Shown here piece by piece: positions 1-12,517 of a stretch of 64,000 nucleotides of DNA. Position 1 is the first letter of the stretch. Every line of letters starts with the position of its first letter. Source of the stretch: Tenebrio molitor (taxonomy: Eukaryota; Arthropoda; Insecta; Coleoptera; Tenebrionidae); assembly GCF_963966145.1 (NCBI RefSeq), contig NC_091047.1:7254001-7318000 (forward strand), in the 5' to 3' direction. The notes under the pieces are model-generated. The model ran no database searches and was not told the origin of the DNA. It worked only from the letters and a program-made list of their open reading frames with translations. A program made the translations under genes and the position numbers.

Positions 1-3000
1 TTTATATATTTTGTCATGTTCTGAATTATTTTTGTAAATAAATTTCTTTGAAAATGAAATTTTGTTGTCATTTATATTTTTGTTTTTTTTTTCTTCTTTC
101 CCTTTCTGGTTAAATTTTTAATTTCTTTTTTGTGTCCTTATTTTTTTACCTTATTCTTAAGTTTATATTGAATTTTTTGCAATTTGGAATAAAACTTTTT
201 TCACATTTAGCTTCCGTCCACGCTTTTTGTGACCTTCGTTTTTTATTATTATTTTTTTTAATTTCTAGCTTCTTCTAGACTTTCTTTTCTTATGTACCAC
301 CTTTTAACAACATTTGCCATGGTAGATTTTTATACCTCATCTATTTTTAATAATTATGTAGCTGTGAAATTTATCTTTATTTCTTAAGTATATGACATTA
401 ATATTTTGGATTTTTTAGTTTTCCGATCTTCATCTAAATCTCATAGATTTTCTTAAATTCCCATCTAAAATTATGAAATTTTGTGTATTTTGACAAAAGC
501 ACAATTTTCTGCTTAAGACAATTAATAAAAAATCCAAGAAAATTAAAAAAAAATCTTGTATGAAACATATTGTTTGAAACCAACAAATTCTTTCGCTTTT
601 CAATCTATTTCTATTTTATTTTTTAAAGAAAATAAATAACCAGCAGAAAATTTTAGTAAGTACTTTAACATCTTAAAAGATATATCGTGTTTTGTATGTA
701 AGCTTTGACATGTTGAAAACGTTTGGCAACATACTGCAAAACGCTATTTCATTGATTCACTCTGTATAAAATGAACATTGCAAAGCTTGCAAAGTTCTAG
801 GTTAATTCATTTCTTGTGTTAATATCGTTAAAATCACTCGCAAGCCCGAGCCCATCAAGGTAGCAATTTCGATATCACATATATCTCTTCTCGGGGTGTG
901 ATGGGTGCTTTTCTGGCAGCTTTTCGGCGGTTCCTTGACGCATCCATCAATTATTCGGTTAGGCTTGGCCTGTTTTAGGCGTATAATTTGCGGGTATATA
1001 TTTTAGAAGTCCACTTCTTAAACGTGCGTTTTGTTTCGTGAAATCCGTAACTGTCACTAATATCAATAATTTCCGAACGGTTAAGTACAGGGTAGGTGAT
1101 GAGGGCCTCCAAACGTCAGAAAAACGTATCCCTGGCCTCTCTTCACCTTGATGACGTATCACCATCACGCTTAGTGCCTCGAGTACGCGAAGTTAATTTA
1201 ATGTACCTGCATGCCATATTGCGACAATAAAGGATGGACCACCTGCGTCCCCTCTTGTCTTCTTGTTCTAATAAAGCCCGTCCGTTGTAAATTGGAGGTC
1301 AGTTTGACAGCCGCCGGGGCTTCCACCACGAGCGCTCTCGCATGATGGATACTGTCAATACTGGGGCTACCGGAGCGAGATAAGATGCCATACACTGTAT
1401 ATGTAAATCGGTCTTTGAGTAATCGGTATAAATATTAATGAAGACGGAGTCGGTAATGGAGTGCACTAATGCGAACCGATCCACAGATATCTACAAAGGA
1501 AAGGTTACAGTGTTACAGTCTCTGGTGAAGAATGCCGTTTTAAATGATTCCGCGTCACGCCGGTGTAATTTCTGAATATCGTGTCTCAGGCTCTGTGCCG
1601 TTACTGGGCCTTAATTTCATTCAAATTAGAGAATGTCAACTGATACGGTACACAATGTGCCTTATTAGAGGATTGCATGCGCTCGTCCTTAGTCCGTCGC
1701 GGGAAATGCGCTGGAACTCCTGGAACACGTCCGAGATCCAAATCGCTACAAGATTACGAATTATTAGATGGAGGCGATAAACGCAACGCTGAAGTGGGAA
1801 CTAGTCTCAGGAAATAATGAATGATGTGTCCTTTTCGAGGACCCGTAATTAGCACCGCTCGAACCAGCAAGGAACGTTTCCAAATAACGCGACGTAATTT
1901 AGGTGTTGTGTTTTTGTGTTTCGCTGAAAGATGGTGGTTTGGGAGTGAAGGATAGGTGCAGGAAGTTAGATTTATGGCACAGGAGCGGAAACGCGAAATT
2001 AGCGGGTTAATTTAAACATAACAATTAGACATAAGCTAATTTTTACCTTCATTTAGATAATTATCTCAAGTTAATTATTGTGTAATGCGCACAACAAACT
2101 ATTGTTTTGTTACGAAGCAGCATCTAAATTTTACCAGGTACCAGACAAAGAAAAAAACTCTTCTGAAATGTACGAGAATAGTTTAGGAAAATGATGACTG
2201 GCCCAGAAACTGAAAGGCGGTAATTACGTATTTCTGCAGAAAGAAGTGAAGGATCTATTAGGCGAATTTGCACCTGCTCAGATTGATCTGGTTTGCGATA
2301 TGGTTCCTTTGATGGACGGATCCTAATGAAGTTTACGTCAGGCCTTTTATGGCAGATTGAAGGGAACCAAAAATGGTAACACCAGATGAGAAACGCAACA
2401 ACTTATTTTTAGGGAAATTTAGCCAATCAAGATCCAGATGAGATGCTTGAAAATTGTGTTACGATCAAGAACCAAAATTTGAAGACACTAAAATTCATTA
2501 CCTCGTGAAGAGTTTCGTGCAATAATTTGAACAGGAAAAGTTGTGGCAACAGAGATATCAAAACTGGTACCAGATGGCACTAAAATGGATTAACAAAGAC
2601 CTGGATGTATTTGGTCGAAATTTTGTTGTAGTGGATATTTTCGAAGGCTGAGATACAAGACAAAGAACAGGAAATTCAACAGCAAAAGGAATATTTCGTC
2701 ACCACTTGAGAATTGTGTAAGTTTCCAGTCACTTAACATCTCAATTGCCTCTTTAAGAAGACAAGCACATGTGACACCAAATGCTAAATTCAGTTCTATA
2801 AATAACAGCAAGAAGACTCATCAGTCAAAAGAACACGAAAATGTTGTAAACAGACTAAGATTTTGACACACTGCAACTCCTTCCACCATCTGGTGAAGAA
2901 AACAAACCGCCCCTTTAGTGGCAGATTTATTTTCCCACAATGCAATGGTTGAAACAAAGGGGTACCAAAGGAACAACATTCAAAGAAATCGCACCAACTC

Positions 3001-3450
3001 AGGAAATAAATTAAATGAATCGATGAAGGGGGTAGAAAAAAAAGAGTAGTATTTTTTAAATTTAATGCCAGACAAAGGGAACACTAAAATGTCAGGTGAA
3101 AAAGTAATAAAAATGACTTATAGAATAGACAGTTTTATTGTTTTTTCATCCATTAGAGTTAGACAGAGATTTCAAAGATAAGTTGGTTATTCGTTATACA
3201 ACAGGTATAAAAGAGTTATTACTATTAAATGCGACATCTGCAAGAGATAGGAAAAAGACAAGAAGAGGGCTTTTGGTGGAACTCTGAGGTATTCCATAAC
3301 GTCTGCGAGGACTCTGTCGTTGTTTTAATTGATTAATGTTCCAAGTTAATTAATTTGCGTCATTTGCGTCTTTTTCAGAAAACGTGGATGACAGTAATAG
3401 CGTTAATGCCCTGCAATTACATAAAAACATGTGAAGGTAAGTGGTAGCTG
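1..3450. other. Gene-free AT-rich stretch
   Basis: 1-880 is T-rich with long T runs on the plus strand. 881-2000 is richer in G+C with only short chance frames. 2150-2850 contains short, partly open plus-strand pieces (for example NYVFLQKEVKDLLGEFAPAQ near 2221) that may be a decayed coding element but match nothing recognised. No splice-supported exon was found. Confidence 0.5.
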
Positions 3451-4240
3451 GGGGTAATTAAAAGGATGGCGACAGGTTCTCGGACACTAGGAAGTAAGCA
3501 CTGGGTAATCATCGAAAGCAGGTGGTGGTAAGTGGCAGGCCTGGAGCGTCCAAGAACCGTCAAAGCCGCAATTTATTTCTCCGGCAGTGACAATCGTCCG
3601 CCGCAAACGGTGGCGACCCGGGGGCGGAGTATGACAGATATCGTGTCGGCCACTTTCGAGGGGCAAAAAGGTGGCGAGTGCGATATCGGTGCCAGGTCGT
3701 TCTCGTCGACTAATTCGCGTTATCTCCCGTCGTCAGTCACGCTTCCTAGTCCGCAAAACAAATCCCCCAATAAGTTAATTAAACATTATTGCACGAACGC
3801 GTGGATAAAGATGTCGCACCCATCGGTCAAAAATCGCACGGCCACCCATTTTTCACGATTTCCTCGGTCTCGGTCGTGAAGGGAAGCTAGTCGACGGGGG
3901 CTCTCAGCATGGCCCTTGCCCTGCCGCGGGGGTCCTGACAGCTCGTAATTAATGTGCAGGTTGCATGTGTTATGGACGAGACCCGCCCTGAAACTTTCCC
4001 CCCGAATGACGTCCCGCCGCCCCGCTCGATGAATATTTATATCGACTTGCTGGACACACGCCTCTGCGGTAATCCGGACCATCATACAAGCGTAAATCAA
4101 CCCAACGAATCAAGGCAAGAATTGGGCTTTTTCGACCACCACGCACCCCGAAAATTAGAACGAATTTCAGGGCAGCCCGCAGAAATTTAGAGCGTTTTCG
4201 GGGGTTGCAAGAAACTGAGGTAAACTTGAACTGTTCCAAC
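3451..4240. other. G+C-richer island without a convincing gene
   Basis: Distinctly higher G+C than both flanks, with open frames on both strands that overlap one another (115 aa plus, 104 and 89 aa minus). None has recognisable composition, signal or splice support. The many CG dinucleotides are what keep frames open. Confidence 0.4.
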
Positions 4241-4447
4241 TAAAGAATTCAATCCGTTAACAAACCCCTTCACATATCTCGTGTGTCCAAATAAGTTTCT
4301 GGTCAAGAGCCCTTTAACACATTTTTTTTGTCACGTATTCAGGCGTCCAGTTTAACGTCAAATATTAAGCTTGTGTCACTGTTTTTCATCCTGTGACATA
4401 TTTTTCATATATGTAAACAGTTTTTCTTTTTCAAAACTCAAATGGTT

Positions 4448-4866
4448 TACTCAACTGAGCAAAAAAATTTTATGACGAAATTTATTTTCGCAACGGTCAA
4501 CGATGTGGTTCTATTCACTGGAATATTGTTTGCAAGAATTTCAGCGTCAGTCTCCACAAGTTATCGTTGATTATAAATAATTTCAGGAATGTTTTAGATC
4601 GTACCGTGACATTATTTCGACTGGAAGAAGAAAAATGTAACAGAAGACCGACAAAACGTACTCCAGAAGTTGTGGATGCAGTTGAAGAAATAATAGAAAG
4701 TGGAATAAAAACTTCCGTTACTTAGCTCAACATGTGAATGTTTCTATAGAAATGTGTCGCAGGATGTTTAAAAAGGATTGACATTTAGGTCCTTACCGCA
4801 TGACTCCTGTTCCGGAACTGTTAACTGGTGATCCGGCACAAGGGTTTAAGTTTTGTGAATGTACTC
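4448..4866 (+). pseudogene. Decayed mariner-like transposase, N-terminal DUF4817-like part
   Basis: Reading across frameshifts gives YSTEQKNFMTKFIF, then a segment with RRPTKRTPEVVDAVEEIIES, then LAQHVNVSIEMCRRMFKK, then LGPYRMTPVPELL and FKFCE. This order (YS.E.. helix, RP.RTPE linker, helix-turn-helix with RR.F/L.., PY....V.EL..D......FC) is that of the DUF4817/helix-turn-helix N-terminus common in insect transposase-like proteins of the IS630/Tc1-mariner group. At least one frameshift and two stop codons interrupt it, and no DDE catalytic part follows. It is a dead fragment. Family assignment is by recalled pattern. Confidence 0.65.
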
Positions 4867-5594
4867 CAAAATGTTGTAAATGGAATAAAAAAGAGAATTA
4901 GAATATCTCATGAAGAAGATAGTGAACACTTTCAAGGCCTTTCGGGTGTTTAAAGACCAACTTATAACGTATAGAATATAGATCCTTTCTTCTTTAATTT
5001 CAAAGTCCTGTCATCATTATCATTTATAATTTTATCCTAGAGAATCCCAAAGTTATAAAGTTATGATTTTCTGGCGAGACAACAAGAACATATTCCACCC
5101 TCTTTTGCAACAACTGTAAACTTCTTTTAACATTTTTTAGCCACTAGTTAGTTAAATAAAGCTTTCCCAAGAAATTCCTTTCGAATTTGATTAATTTTCT
5201 TTCTTCTCTTCCTTGGTGTCTTTATTTCTATTATCCATTGTTAACAGAATTCGCACTACATGATAAAAAAAAAACAGTCAAAACCCTTTCTGTAAAATTT
5301 TCCTTCAGATCTCTCAACATGTCTGAATTCAGCACTTCTTCCTAAATGTTGTCTTGAAGCTTTTGAATGATTTGGAGACTCTTAACTTCCACTCGATTCT
5401 TCAGGTAATCCTGAAGAAAAAGTGCTCTCATATTGGGCATTTGAAATATGAGTTTCATGGAATTATTAGTGCTTGGAACACCGGGCTTTTCAGTAAAGGC
5501 AGCAACCTCATCTTGCTCCTATCATGCCTCAGGAATGTCTTCCATTACAAAATGCACAAGAATTTTCAGAATTTCTCTTACTATTAGGGAGAAA
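4867..5594. other. AT-rich DNA between two transposon remnants
   Basis: No gene recognised. The minus strand between about 5300 and 5590 keeps a broken frame (ALFLQDYLKNRVEVKSLQII) that looks once-coding, probably more retroelement debris adjoining the non-LTR copy. Confidence 0.4.
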
Positions 5595-6775
5595 GTTTGG
5601 AGTCTAGCTAGTAATAGTGGCAAAGAGTGAGAGAGAAATGAAAGAAATGGTGATGAGCCTGGGAAAGTATGCGAGAAAGAAAGAGCTTGAAGTGAATGTT
5701 GAGAATATGAAAATTATGGTGTTCAACAAGAGAAAGAGGAAGAGTGAAGAAAATGAGTGGAAGTGGGAAGGAAGGAAAATGGAACGTGTGAGTTCAAATA
5801 CTTGGGCTACACATTCAATGAAAGAGAACACATGAGAGAGATAGTGAGGAAAGCAAACAAGGTAATGGAATGTGTGTGGGGAATAGGAGAGAGAAAGTGA
5901 GGAGGTGATTTCAGGAAGAGAATAATGATGTTTGAGAGCATGGTAGAGAGCGATTGATAAGATCTGGGAATGGAAGGAATAAGAGAAGGTAGAGAAAGTC
6001 CAAGAAAAATATTTAAGAGAGGTGTTAGTTGTAGATAGAGAAACGCCAGGTTACATAGTGAGGGAAGAGTGCAAGAGGAATAGGCTGAGAGTGAAAGCAG
6101 GAAAGAGAGCGGCGAACTTTGACGACAAAATGGATTGAAGGGAAGAGTGACGAATACCAACGGAATGGTGGAGAGGAAAGAAAAAGAACACGGAGAAGGA
6201 CAGAGGGAAAATAAATAGAAAAATAGAGAAATGCTACCACAGGAACGTGTATGCCAGTGAAGAAGAGGAAAGATTGAGAGCTAAAGGAAGATGAATGAAT
6301 GCAGAGCTGAGTGAAAGGGACAAGACACAGATCGAAGAATCCAGATACAACAGGGAGTATGAGAGGTGTATGACAGAGGAAATTTAGGGGTACCTGACGA
6401 GAGAGAGTGCAAAAGAAAGAAAAATGATGGTGAGAACAAGGAGAGAGAAAGCAGGTATGGATGGAAGGAAAGGAAAGCAGGTGTAGAATGTGCTAGGAGA
6501 AGAGAGAGACAATCGAGTACATGTAGAATGGATGTAGCGAAATGAGAGAGAGGGAGAGAAAGGAACGGAGAGAAATACTGAATGAAGACGGAAGGGAGAT
6601 AGGATGGAGGAGAGAGATATGGAAAAGGAGGGACAGAATGGAAATAGAAAGGGGTTGGGGATACAAAGAAAAATGTATTTTTTTTAGAACTGTTATTTCT
6701 TTAGATAAAATTAAATGCAGGAATCGGAAAACCCGTAGGGCAAATGAAGCATTATCATCATAGAAACAATGGTCC
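5595..6775 (+). mobile_element. Degenerate non-LTR retrotransposon, 3' part (copy 1)
   Basis: A purine-rich region encodes, over several frames, an RT C-terminal segment: EREMKEM..LGKY.RKK, LEVNVEN.KIMVFNKRKRKSE, then (shifted) a KYLGYTFN-like stretch and W..LR.VLGVDRETPGY-like residues. From 6482 a Cys motif of the CxMC...ETIEYM.NGC type is interrupted by stop codons at 6494 and 6524. The frame then runs to 6763 through a very charged RERERKER tail. V.V...KTK.MVF and F.YLGY are the classic post-RT (thumb) motifs of insect non-LTR elements. The 3' end (GTAGGGCAAATGAAGCATTATCATCAT) is shared with the copy at 48330-49245. Frameshifts and stops make it inactive. The clade is not resolved. Confidence 0.8.
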
Positions 6776-8730
6776 AAATTAGAAAAAATGTTTTAAAAGA
6801 AAATTTGAAAAACTGGTTTCAAACTTTAAATATCGACCAATGATCATTATCCGTTTAGGGGGCAGGTGCAAATAAATCATTAATTAATTTTCCATAAGAC
6901 ATTTGCAAAATTGTATCAATGATTAAGTGTTAAAGTAATTGGTTCTTCGTACACGAAATACAATTAACAGATAATATAATTGAACATGAATATTAATACG
7001 TTCTTAATGATCCATAATTATAAATAAAAAAGATTATGTCGAATTATAATTCTGAATTGTGATAATTAAAAAATTAAAATAGTAATTTATCACCTTTAAA
7101 ATACCCCACTTATGCTAAGTTGTGGGTTTTATGCTAACCCGTGTTAAGTGTAAAGCTCGCTTTAGACGTAATTTTACACATGACAAATTTAAAAATTGTT
7201 TCATCTGTTTGTACCTTCCAAGAATCTCGTTTCCAAAAGGTATAATTTAAAAATCATAAAAATTAAGAGCGCTTCTCAAAATTCCCTTCAACGTCCAAAT
7301 GTGGCACCAGGTATTTTATATTTCTCCGGGCGAGATTTCTCGAATTCCGCCCTACCTTCCGCCACTCTTGATGGACAGTGACACGAAGGCAACCTCTTGC
7401 CCTTCACACGTTTCCCGCTTCACGTTTTATCGTTCTTTCTGTTTACAGAGCGATTATGCGAGCGGGTCTAGATTTTGGCAAGGTGCAATACGTTTTAGGG
7501 CGTCGTTCGAGTGTATTAGGGCTGGTTTTATACCTCCTCAAGTTGTATTACAAAGTATAAACGTCGGTGTTGTCAATTTTTATGGGCGTGGGGCGCCCGT
7601 GCCGAATAAACACTAATCTTATCTGGGCGAAATTGAGTCTGGACGAGTCCGTATTATTAAGATTTGACGTTGGCGATGGTTAATGGTTCGATATTGGGGG
7701 CAAGTATAATCACCCAATAAAATTTTAATTAAGTATAAAACCAATTTAAAAAGCATGTGAATGTTATATGTGCGATAGGGCGAATGGTGGAGTCGTTATT
7801 TTTCATGAGGTAATAAAACGTCTTACCGTGCCTATTTGAATAAAAGTCTTATCTCATCTTTTTATTGCTACAGAGGAAGCGTTTAATTATGTAAAAAATT
7901 CGTAATGGCAAGGTGACCGTTCTCACCACGGCTTGCACCGCGAAACCATCTTCGCGATTCCATTCATTGCTTAAACCACAAATTTCAATTTTAACTTGTT
8001 CACACGCGACAGTCCAAAATTTTACCGAAAATACAATTTTTATGGCAGTGGACTTCGCCAAGCAGAACGACTGACCTGAAGACAAATAGTCATCTTCTTC
8101 CGAGACACTAGGACCAATTAAAATTTAAGACAAGAATAAAAAGAAACAATTTTTCTATTTTCAACAGAGCTTTGGAGAAGTGGAAGAGACAAAGCACAAT
8201 TAAATCATATGGTGGGTAAAAAAGAGAAAAAAATCGTTGATTTTTTGTAATCTAGTTGAGTACAAGATAAGAAGAATGATGCTTCAGAGGATAATGATAT
8301 TCAGTCCCTGTTGTGCAGGTTGCATACGATAATAGGATATCAGAGATTGGTCGGGGTTTTAGTGCAACTTAACATTTTATTAGCCTTGACTTTAATGTGA
8401 CATGTGATGTAAAAGTGAGCTTAGTGTCTATCTAAGTGCTCGAATCACACGTAGTATTTCTAGTTTTAATGTACATTTCCGTATGGTGCTGATTAGAGCA
8501 GACATTTTCAATTAGATTTAATATAAAGGTAAAAATTAATGAACGCTAATGAAGACAAGATGAGATCTGTATTAATCTAAATAAAATATAACTTGGAATA
8601 TTAAATAAGAGAAAGAAGATTTCTTAATCATAAATCTATAATCAATTTGTCTTCGTGAATAGGTATTTGTATTTCACGGCCGCGAAATCATTCTTTACGT
8701 AGCCAGAGAAAAATTGTCGCCGAGGCCCCT
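6776..8730. other. AT-rich intergenic DNA
   Basis: No supported gene. 7260-7660 is slightly richer in G+C and holds three overlapping short frames that do not resemble proteins. Confidence 0.5.
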
Positions 8731-8929
8731 TTTTTTGTGCAACCGAAAATTTGTAATTAATTATTATAAAAAGCAAAATTTCAGTTCGTTTTGTAAAAAT
8801 GTTGGAAGATTTTAAAATGACCGTTTACTTTAATAACGGCCGTCGTTAAAAGCAACGGCCGCGAAATTTGATTTCGCGGCCTGTTTTAGGTACGTGAAGT
8901 GCTCGTTTCGCGTACGGTTGCACAAAAAA
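8731..8929. mobile_element. Inverted-repeat element with an internal GGCCGCG hairpin
   Basis: A perfect 15-bp inverted repeat (TTTTTTGTGCAACCG at 8731, its inverse at 8915) bounds 199 bp. Inside, GGCCGCGAAAT at 8857 and ATTTCGCGGCC at 8871 form a perfect 11-bp stem with a 3-base loop, and CGGCCGT/ACGGCCG repeats lie nearby. The GC-rich stem stands out in AT-rich DNA. No target duplication was seen. It is probably a small non-autonomous element. Confidence 0.6.
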
Positions 8930-10499
8930 TAGTTTATTATAGTAATACTGTCACCAATGTAGTAAGTCCTTAGACATTTTTTTTTCAGCTGTAATTTTGG
9001 AATGTTCTTCTGAAGCATTCAAAGACTTTTTAGATAGTGTCTTTGAGACATACTAGAATATATTTCTTCGTAAAGAAAAATCTGGCTCTTCAAAGTGTTG
9101 CAAATTGTTCCACGCTGGACATAGTCAGGTATTTGAAAATTTCCAGAAAACTGTCATGATCTGTTGAGAGGTGTATTTTATTCGTTATCTATTTGGATCT
9201 TTTACCTTTTATTTAGTTGGAGTTGGATCATGTTCGTGGCGATTGTGGTCTCGTTTCCCATGTCGGGACTGTACCCGTCCAGTGATTTAGTTCTTTGCGA
9301 AAAAGGCCACGGTTCTGGTCGGCGTGATTGGTCGTTTTCCACCATCAATACCATGCCGAGCGGTCGAAAAGGCCTCTAGTGTTCGATAATTGCGTCGGCC
9401 TGTTGATTTTTATCCCGGCGTTTGATTTATCAGCGTGGATCGCGAAGCTCGTTTTCGAAGTCGATGGTACCTGTAGATATGGGCATCGCCATTAACGAGA
9501 CACAATGGTCCCATCTCATCACCGCGTCCGTATGCGAATGGCCCACAGCGTTTCACATAAATCCTGGTCCCAGGTATATAGAGTGGCAGTCGTGCGCTCT
9601 ACAATTTGTTTCCAGTCACCGTGATTTTCACATATTATTTTTACATCAATCACGGTTTCAGCACTCAATTAGCCCTGATTCGGACTATCAATCTCCGCCT
9701 GGTTGGTTACTGCTTGAGTGACTGTTCTTGCTGCTGTCATGCCGCCGACCGCGCGGGCCTAGCGCCGCGCCTGTCTGTCATTCTGCCACGTCCAAATAAT
9801 CAAGACGGACATGTAGACCTACTCCTGATCGAATCCCTTGGAAATAGCCGCCTTCCGGAACCTATTATGACAACAGCCGACCTCATAAGTGTCAGCGAAA
9901 AAATATGGTTCGCCGCAAAAATTACAACGTGCTCGGGTTTCGTTCCTTCTTTGTCGAAGTAAATCTGACTCATTTCTGACTCGTGAATTGTACAAACCAA
10001 TGATTTTACCCTTTGAGCTAATACCAGCGTTAACATATTTTTTCTTTCTTCAAATTACTCACTTAGTGAGGAATACAAAAACTGAAAACAGTTTTTTGTT
10101 ATACTCATGTCATAATAAATACAGACATCAGACTGATTATATCTGAAGATTACTGAAGGATTTTTGCCAACACTACAAAAATATTACCCAATAAAAAATG
10201 TCATAATCACGATATGCATAAGAGCTTAAAACCTGTTCAAACAAATTAAAAAACATGAAGGGTTAAAACTTGCATAAATAAGCAAATTCCCTTTTCTTGG
10301 TACGGATTAATAAGCAGGAGCTAAAAGATCACACTACAGACTTGTTGCATGAAAAATTTCATTGAAGTCGGAAGAAATAATCTATTGATAGAATCAAATG
10401 AGATGGCAAGAAAAGCAAAAAAAAAACGTCATGACGCAATGAATGGGGAAATAGATGCGTTAAAAGGGATTTTTCTTTCCTGATGAAATATTAACCACT
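8930..10499. other. Intergenic DNA with a G+C-richer part at 9220-9960
   Basis: Frames of 70-118 aa overlap in several phases at 9160-9960 without recognisable domains or splice signals. The flanks are ordinary AT-rich DNA. Confidence 0.4.
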
Positions 10500-10635
10500 C
10501 AGTCTGCAGAGTAAAAACACTACAACGCAAAAAGTAAGGTTAGATTTAAACAGCTGACCCGTGATCCATAATCCGTGGTGCGTTCACAATCGACTCTTCA
10601 ATGCCAACTTTGAGGAGAAATTTAAACCCGATACC
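10500..10635. mobile_element. MITE, GAGTCGATT family, half copy
   Basis: One arm only: ACGCAAAAAGTAAGGTTAGA, AACAGCTGACCCGTGATCC, then GTTCACAATCGACTCTTCAA and TGCCAACTTTGAGG. It matches the right half of 14177-14357 and, inverted, the centre of 28114-28297. The matching left arm was not found. Confidence 0.6.
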
Positions 10636-10710
10636 TGCATCTACATTCTGTTCGTATTTCAACAATTTTTGTTGGAAACGTTTCCTTTCTTTTCACTGAC
10701 ATTCTTTATA

Positions 10711-11180
10711 CAGGGTGATTTTGAAATAAGTTTGAAAAAAAAAAAGTGGAGTATCCTTGACACAAAAGAATTCTGCGTAAATGACTTTTGGAGGTGAAAT
10801 CAAAAGGATGGAAATTACCCTATATCCTTGTATTTTCAACGCCTATGAATAAGGAAAATTTGGCCGAATTTGTTCATTTCATTAGTAACCATGGTTCCAG
10901 CAACTCCACAATAAAGTCGTAAGTGCAAGCACACTGCTTTATAAATGTTTCTATGGAAATGATCGAGAGGAGTAAGGTTACGTTTGTGACTGACGGGCCC
11001 CTTTGAGTATTATTGTTGCTAAACTACCAAGATAATCAGGTAATCACCTTTAACTCAGCAGCCTACTAGGAATTTTCAATCATTTGTATCTCGAAAACGA
11101 AAAAATGTTTTTTGTCTATGACTTCTTCTGATCAACACCAATTACCGGTTTTTTTTCCAAACTTATTTTAGAATCACCCT
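10711..11180. mobile_element. MITE with CAGGGTGATTTTGAAATAAG ends
   Basis: The left end CAGGGTGATTTTGAAATAAG and right end CTTATTTTAGAATCACCCT are imperfect inverse copies, followed inward by A- and T-runs. A TA dinucleotide flanks each side. It is 470 bp. The interior has TATCTCGAAAACG and CACCAATTACCGG, shared with 13044-13408. There is no coding content. Confidence 0.75.
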
Positions 11181-12419
11181 ATATTTGTTTAACTTTAACA
11201 AATACAAATCCCTTCACTTTCTAGAAAATACGCTAAGAAAAAAATATGAAGAGCAATTTTGATAATGATAGAATAAAACAGTTTAAAATAAAAGAGGAGT
11301 CAAATGAATTAGGTACACTTGAAATAGTTTTGATACAGAAATACAGAATCAGTCGAGAACTTCACATTTTGATAGATATGGTACATTTGACTTTTTATGC
11401 GAATTTCCTAAACAAATTTTAATAAAAGCTTGTGCTAAAATAACAAATAAAAATTATTACAATGTGGTAAAACAGAACTATGTATAGAATCAAGGTAAGA
11501 GTATTTTTGAAAACAGATAGCCTTGTATAGTTTTATTAACCTTTCTTCTAAAAATAAATGTGACTAAAATTGGTCTACAATTGTTTATATTTGATTTATG
11601 ATTATTATAATCATACTTGAGTATTGAGTAGTAGCTTTGCAATTGTAAAAGTGTAAATAATTTAATTTATTACGCAGATTAATGATTGCATTTTAGGATT
11701 AACGATTTACATTAACGTTATTAATGTTATTATAAAGGTTCAATCAAAATTAAATGTTTTATTGAGAGCATTAACAGTTATTTGCACTATAATAGTAGTT
11801 TATTTGACGAGTTTGTGTGTAAATTGGGCCTTTTTTGGCACGTGTGGGCCATTTTAAAACGCGAATGAAACGAGCGTTTTAAAGGCCCACGAGTGCCAAA
11901 AAAGGCCCAATTTACACAAAAACGAGTTGAATACAACGTTTTTTTGTTCGACGAGCCCCTTAAACGCTCCAAATCGCTTAAAACCTTTAAAATTAGCTTG
12001 ACGTTTCGTTTTGACAAGTTGTGACATTTATCAAAATCCGTTCACATAGGAGAAAATTCTCAAATTCTGACAGTGTCGAACAAAAAATTTTATTTTTTTT
12101 ATTTTCATTATTATGTAGTAATTTTAATCCCTGATAATTTTTATGCATAGGTATACCTAAAACTTTTAGGTTTTATCTCTCTTAGTTATGGTCAATTTTT
12201 GAGAAATTTAACAAATAGATAATTTAAAGAGTGGAGTCTTAAAAACGCTATTTTACTCCGTTTATTAGTGACGTGTAGAACAACAATAAACAATAACTTC
12301 CTCAAAAATTCCTAAAAGCAGTCAAGTACTACAAGAAAAAGAAGAAAAAACCGTGTTAATTTTCCAAAGGGTATTAAAATGCGCACATCCGTGAAACAAA
12401 TGAGCATCATTGTGAAATT
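11181..12419. other. AT-rich intergenic DNA around a hairpin
   Basis: Apart from the hairpin at 11817-11917 nothing is recognised. 11918-12060 continues with moderately G+C-rich sequence (GACGAGCCCC, AACGCTCC) that may belong to the same element. Confidence 0.4.
11817..11917. repeat. Long hairpin with perfect 25-bp outer arms
   Basis: The outer arms at 11817-11841 and 11893-11917 are exact inverse copies (start GTGTAAATTGGGCC, end GGCCCAATTTACAC). Inside, GTGGGCC..TTTTAAAACGC pairs with GCGTTTTAAAGGCCCAC. Only about ten bases stay unpaired at the tip. It is either a fold-back element or a transcribed hairpin; no coding content. Confidence 0.7.
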
Positions 12420-12516
12420 TTGGACATTCCTGCAATTCCTCTTCAAATATACCACCATTTGCCTCAATGTATTTTTCCAAACGAAACCTAAAATTATTGC
12501 TAACGTTTCGCAGCAT
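12420..12516 (-). pseudogene. Fragment of mariner-like transposase C-terminus, cut by a MITE
   Basis: The minus strand reads MLRNVSNNFRFRLEKYIEAN followed by GGIFEE. This matches the usual last residues of the transposase type described at 4448-4866 (hydrophobic-RN-x-R-R-L-x-x-x-I/L-x-x-NGG-x-F/H-E). The reading frame is broken exactly at 12517/12518, where an inverted-repeat element with CAGGGTG ends begins. The interior of the transposase is not found beyond that element. The frame continues about 33 residues past the usual end, probably by chance. Confidence 0.5.
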
Positions 12517-12517
12517 A

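Noticed and set aside
2150..2850. Plus-strand pieces such as NYVFLQKEVKDLLGEFAPAQ suggesting a decayed gene
   Set aside because: Frames break often and no family could be recognised; recorded only as intergenic.
5807..6160. 117-codon minus-strand hydrophobic frame
   Set aside because: Same reason: the antisense of the first non-LTR copy.
7299..7616. 105-codon plus-strand frame
   Set aside because: Three overlapping frames in different phases are open here, no start context or domain, so it is treated as chance.
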